Shown here: positions 5,246 through 6,683 of the stretch, piece by piece
How positions within the stretch are numbered: the first letter of the stretch is position 1
Layout of the letters: each line of letters starts with the position of its first letter
Assembly: GCA_002415335.1 (NCBI GenBank)
Contig: DHXL01000120.1
Coordinates: 1-6,683, forward strand
DNA length: 6,683 nt
Reading direction: 5' to 3'
From: Oxalobacteraceae bacterium UBA5157
GTDB taxonomy: Bacteria; Pseudomonadota; Gammaproteobacteria; Burkholderiales; Burkholderiaceae_D
The notes under the pieces: generated by a model
The model's input: the letters and a program-made list of their open reading frames with translations, nothing else
Told to the model about the DNA's origin: nothing
Databases searched by the model: none
Position numbers and translations under genes: made by a program

Positions 5246-6683
5246 ATGCCCGCTATCCTTCCCATGAAATCGCGCTGGCTGTCACCATGGTTGCGCCGCC
5301 TGGCACTTCGTGAATGGCTCGCGCTTTTTATCGCGATGCTGCTGCTGGCGGGCGGACTGGGCTGGCTGAACGGACTCGGCCGGATCGATCAAACCCTGTA
5401 CGACCAGTTCGTGGCGGCGCACGGCCGGCCGGCGCGCGACGATATCATCATCGTCGCGATCGATGATTACAGCCTGGCCGAACTCGGCCGCTGGCCATGG
5501 CCGCGCGCGCTGCACGCACAACTGATCGACAGACTTTCCAAGGCCAGGCCGCGCGCGATCGGGCTCGACGTCATCCTGTCCGAACCGGAGCAAGCGCAAG
5601 CCGATGGCGGCCGGCCCGGCGATCGTGCATTGGCGCGCGCGCTGGCCGCCGGCACCGACGCGGTGCTGCCGCTCACGACGACCGATAACGGCGCCGGACT
5701 GGTTGCCAAGCCGCCGATTGCGGAACTGGCGGGCGCCGCGCATGCGCTCGGCCATATCGATCTCGAACAGGACAACGACGGCGTCGTCCGCAGCGTGTTC
5801 TTGCGCGAGGGCCGCGGCGGAGTCTGGTGGCCGCATTTTGCACTGGCGCTGGCCGGCGCGCAGCCGACCGCATCGGCAACCAACCGAAGCAGCAGAAACT
5901 GGCAACGCACCGACCAGATGCACATCGCATTCGCCGGCAACAGCGGCCACTTCAAATCGATACCATACGTCTCCGTGTTGCGCGGCGAAGTCGCCGATCA
6001 ATTTTTCACCGACAAATACGTGCTGGTCGGCGCCACCGCGCCCGGCATGACCGATTCCTACCCGACCCCGATGTCGGGCCAATCCGGCGCGATGTCGGGC
6101 ATCGAGATCAACGCCAACATCCTGGCCGGCCTGCTCGACCATCAGGCAATTACGCTGGCGCAGCCATGGCAAACCGCCTGCTTCAGCGTGCTGCCGGTTC
6201 TGATCGCGCTGATCGGCTATTTTTTCCTCTCGCCGCGCAAGGCTTTGCTGATGGGCGCCGCGTTGCTGCTGCTGACGGTCGCGCTCAGCTATCTCGCGCT
6301 ACGCGACGGCATCTGGATTGCACCGTCGGCCGCTGTAATCGCTCTGGCCGTTTCGTACCCGCTCTGGAGCTGGCGCCGGCTGGAAGCGGCGATCGCCTAC
6401 CTCGGACAGGAATTCATCCGGCTCGACCGGGAGCCGCATCTGCTGCCGGAAGCAGCACCGGCAGGGGCCGACGAACAAATCGAAGACGTGCTTGAGCGCC
6501 GCATCAGCGCGATGAAGAATGCCGCGCGACGCGTGCGCGACTTGCGCCAGTTCGTGTCGGATAGCCTGGATAATCTGCCCGACGCGACGCTGGTGACCGA
6601 CACCGAAGGCCGCGTGCTGCTGGCGAACAGGCATGCGCATCACTACCTGTCGCGGCTGCCGGCATACGATCTTGCATCCGCTT
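5246..6683 (+). CDS. CHASE2 membrane sensor with PAS domain, partial (cut by right edge)
   Basis: The frame is open to the window end (479 codons from ATG 5246, 473 from the in-frame ATG 5264); neither start has a clear ribosome binding site, so coupling to the upstream gene, whose stop ends 18 bases before, is likely. Counting from 5264: membrane segment 1 (about 17-38); extracytoplasmic CHASE2 domain (about 43-300) with 'DDIIIVAIDDYSL', 'LGRWPWPR', 'DGVVRSV', 'KYVLVGATAPG' and 'MSGIEINANILAGLL'; then three membrane helices (about 303-322, 327-344, 351-369), the standard CHASE2 layout. A charged helical linker (about 403-430) leads into the start of a PAS domain, 'LDNLPDATLVTDTEGRVLLA' (435-454). 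The output domain is out of view. CHASE2 receptors end in histidine kinases or adenylate/diguanylate cyclases; the PAS domain and the response regulator two genes upstream favour a histidine kinase. It should span the inner membrane, sensing in the periplasm and signalling in the cytoplasm. Confidence 0.9.
   Translation, partial: MPAILPMKSRWLSPWLRRLALREWLALFIAMLLLAGGLGWLNGLGRIDQTLYDQFVAAHGRPARDDIIIVAIDDYSLAELGRWPWPRALHAQLIDRLSKARPRAIGLDVILSEPEQAQADGGRPGDRALARALAAGTDAVLPLTTTDNGAGLVAKPPIAELAGAAHALGHIDLEQDNDGVVRSVFLREGRGGVWWPHFALALAGAQPTASATNRSSRNWQRTDQMHIAFAGNSGHFKSIPYVSVLRGEVADQFFTDKYVLVGATAPGMTDSYPTPMSGQSGAMSGIEINANILAGLLDHQAITLAQPWQTACFSVLPVLIALIGYFFLSPRKALLMGAALLLLTVALSYLALRDGIWIAPSAAVIALAVSYPLWSWRRLEAAIAYLGQEFIRLDREPHLLPEAAPAGADEQIEDVLERRISAMKNAARRVRDLRQFVSDSLDNLPDATLVTDTEGRVLLANRHAHHYLSRLPAYDLASA

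Noticed and set aside
5225..5266. Stop-codon readthrough producing a FecR-CHASE2 fusion protein
   Set aside because: The frame would allow it, but the exported FecR protein ends in the periplasm while the sensor's N-terminus must be cytoplasmic for its first membrane segment to place CHASE2 outside. The topology conflicts.
5282..6172. 296-codon minus-strand open frame opposite the CHASE2 sensor gene
   Set aside because: The plus-strand frame encodes clear CHASE2 motifs and membrane helices; the antisense product has no domain or ribosome binding site support.
1..6683. CRISPR array, tRNA, rRNA or insertion sequence
   Set aside because: No regularly spaced repeats, tRNA-like cloverleaf, ribosomal sequence, transposase or terminal inverted repeats seen on either strand, even next to the chimera where a mobile element might be expected.

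Overview
The window looks like a chromosomal segment of a GC-rich betaproteobacterium, most likely from the Burkholderiales/Oxalobacteraceae area. This rests on codon use, a NuoCD-type complex I remnant, and a response regulator / LysM-FecR protein / CHASE2 sensor cluster of a kind common in that group. The genus assignment is inference.

Left part (1-930): the start of a small acidic protein runs off the left edge on the minus strand. After about 240 bases with no convincing gene comes a plus-strand open frame (373-915) that is a chimera. Its first half is a beheaded, tailless NarL/LuxR-type response regulator receiver domain. Its second half is the last ~70 residues of the large complex I subunit NuoCD (NuoD part). 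It lacks a good start codon, a ribosome binding site and most of both parent genes, so I call it a recombination relic.

Middle part (930-2673, minus strand): a full-length soluble bacterial cytochrome P450 lies 61 bases downstream of a small DUF697/YcjF-like membrane-associated protein, probably one transcription unit. The P450 has the heme-cysteine loop and ExxR motif, but its I helix lacks the usual acidic residue before the conserved threonine. No ferredoxin, ferredoxin reductase or other biosynthetic gene is present, so the substrate is unknown.

Intergenic hub (2674-3067): a divergent ~394-base region separates the P450 unit from the signalling cluster. It is AT-rich near the signalling genes and carries an 18-base imperfect palindrome, a direct repeat with copies 42 bases apart, and a possible -10 box.

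Right part (3068-6683, plus strand): a probable three-gene operon. It encodes an OmpR/PhoB-type response regulator, an exported LysM + FecR protein with two fibronectin-III-like repeats, and a CHASE2 membrane sensor with a PAS domain that runs off the right edge. The simplest reading is a two-component system: CHASE2 senses a periplasmic cue, the LysM/FecR protein may act as a peptidoglycan-associated accessory, and the regulator acts on DNA, perhaps on its own promoter. The CHASE2 protein's output domain (histidine kinase or cyclase) lies outside the window.
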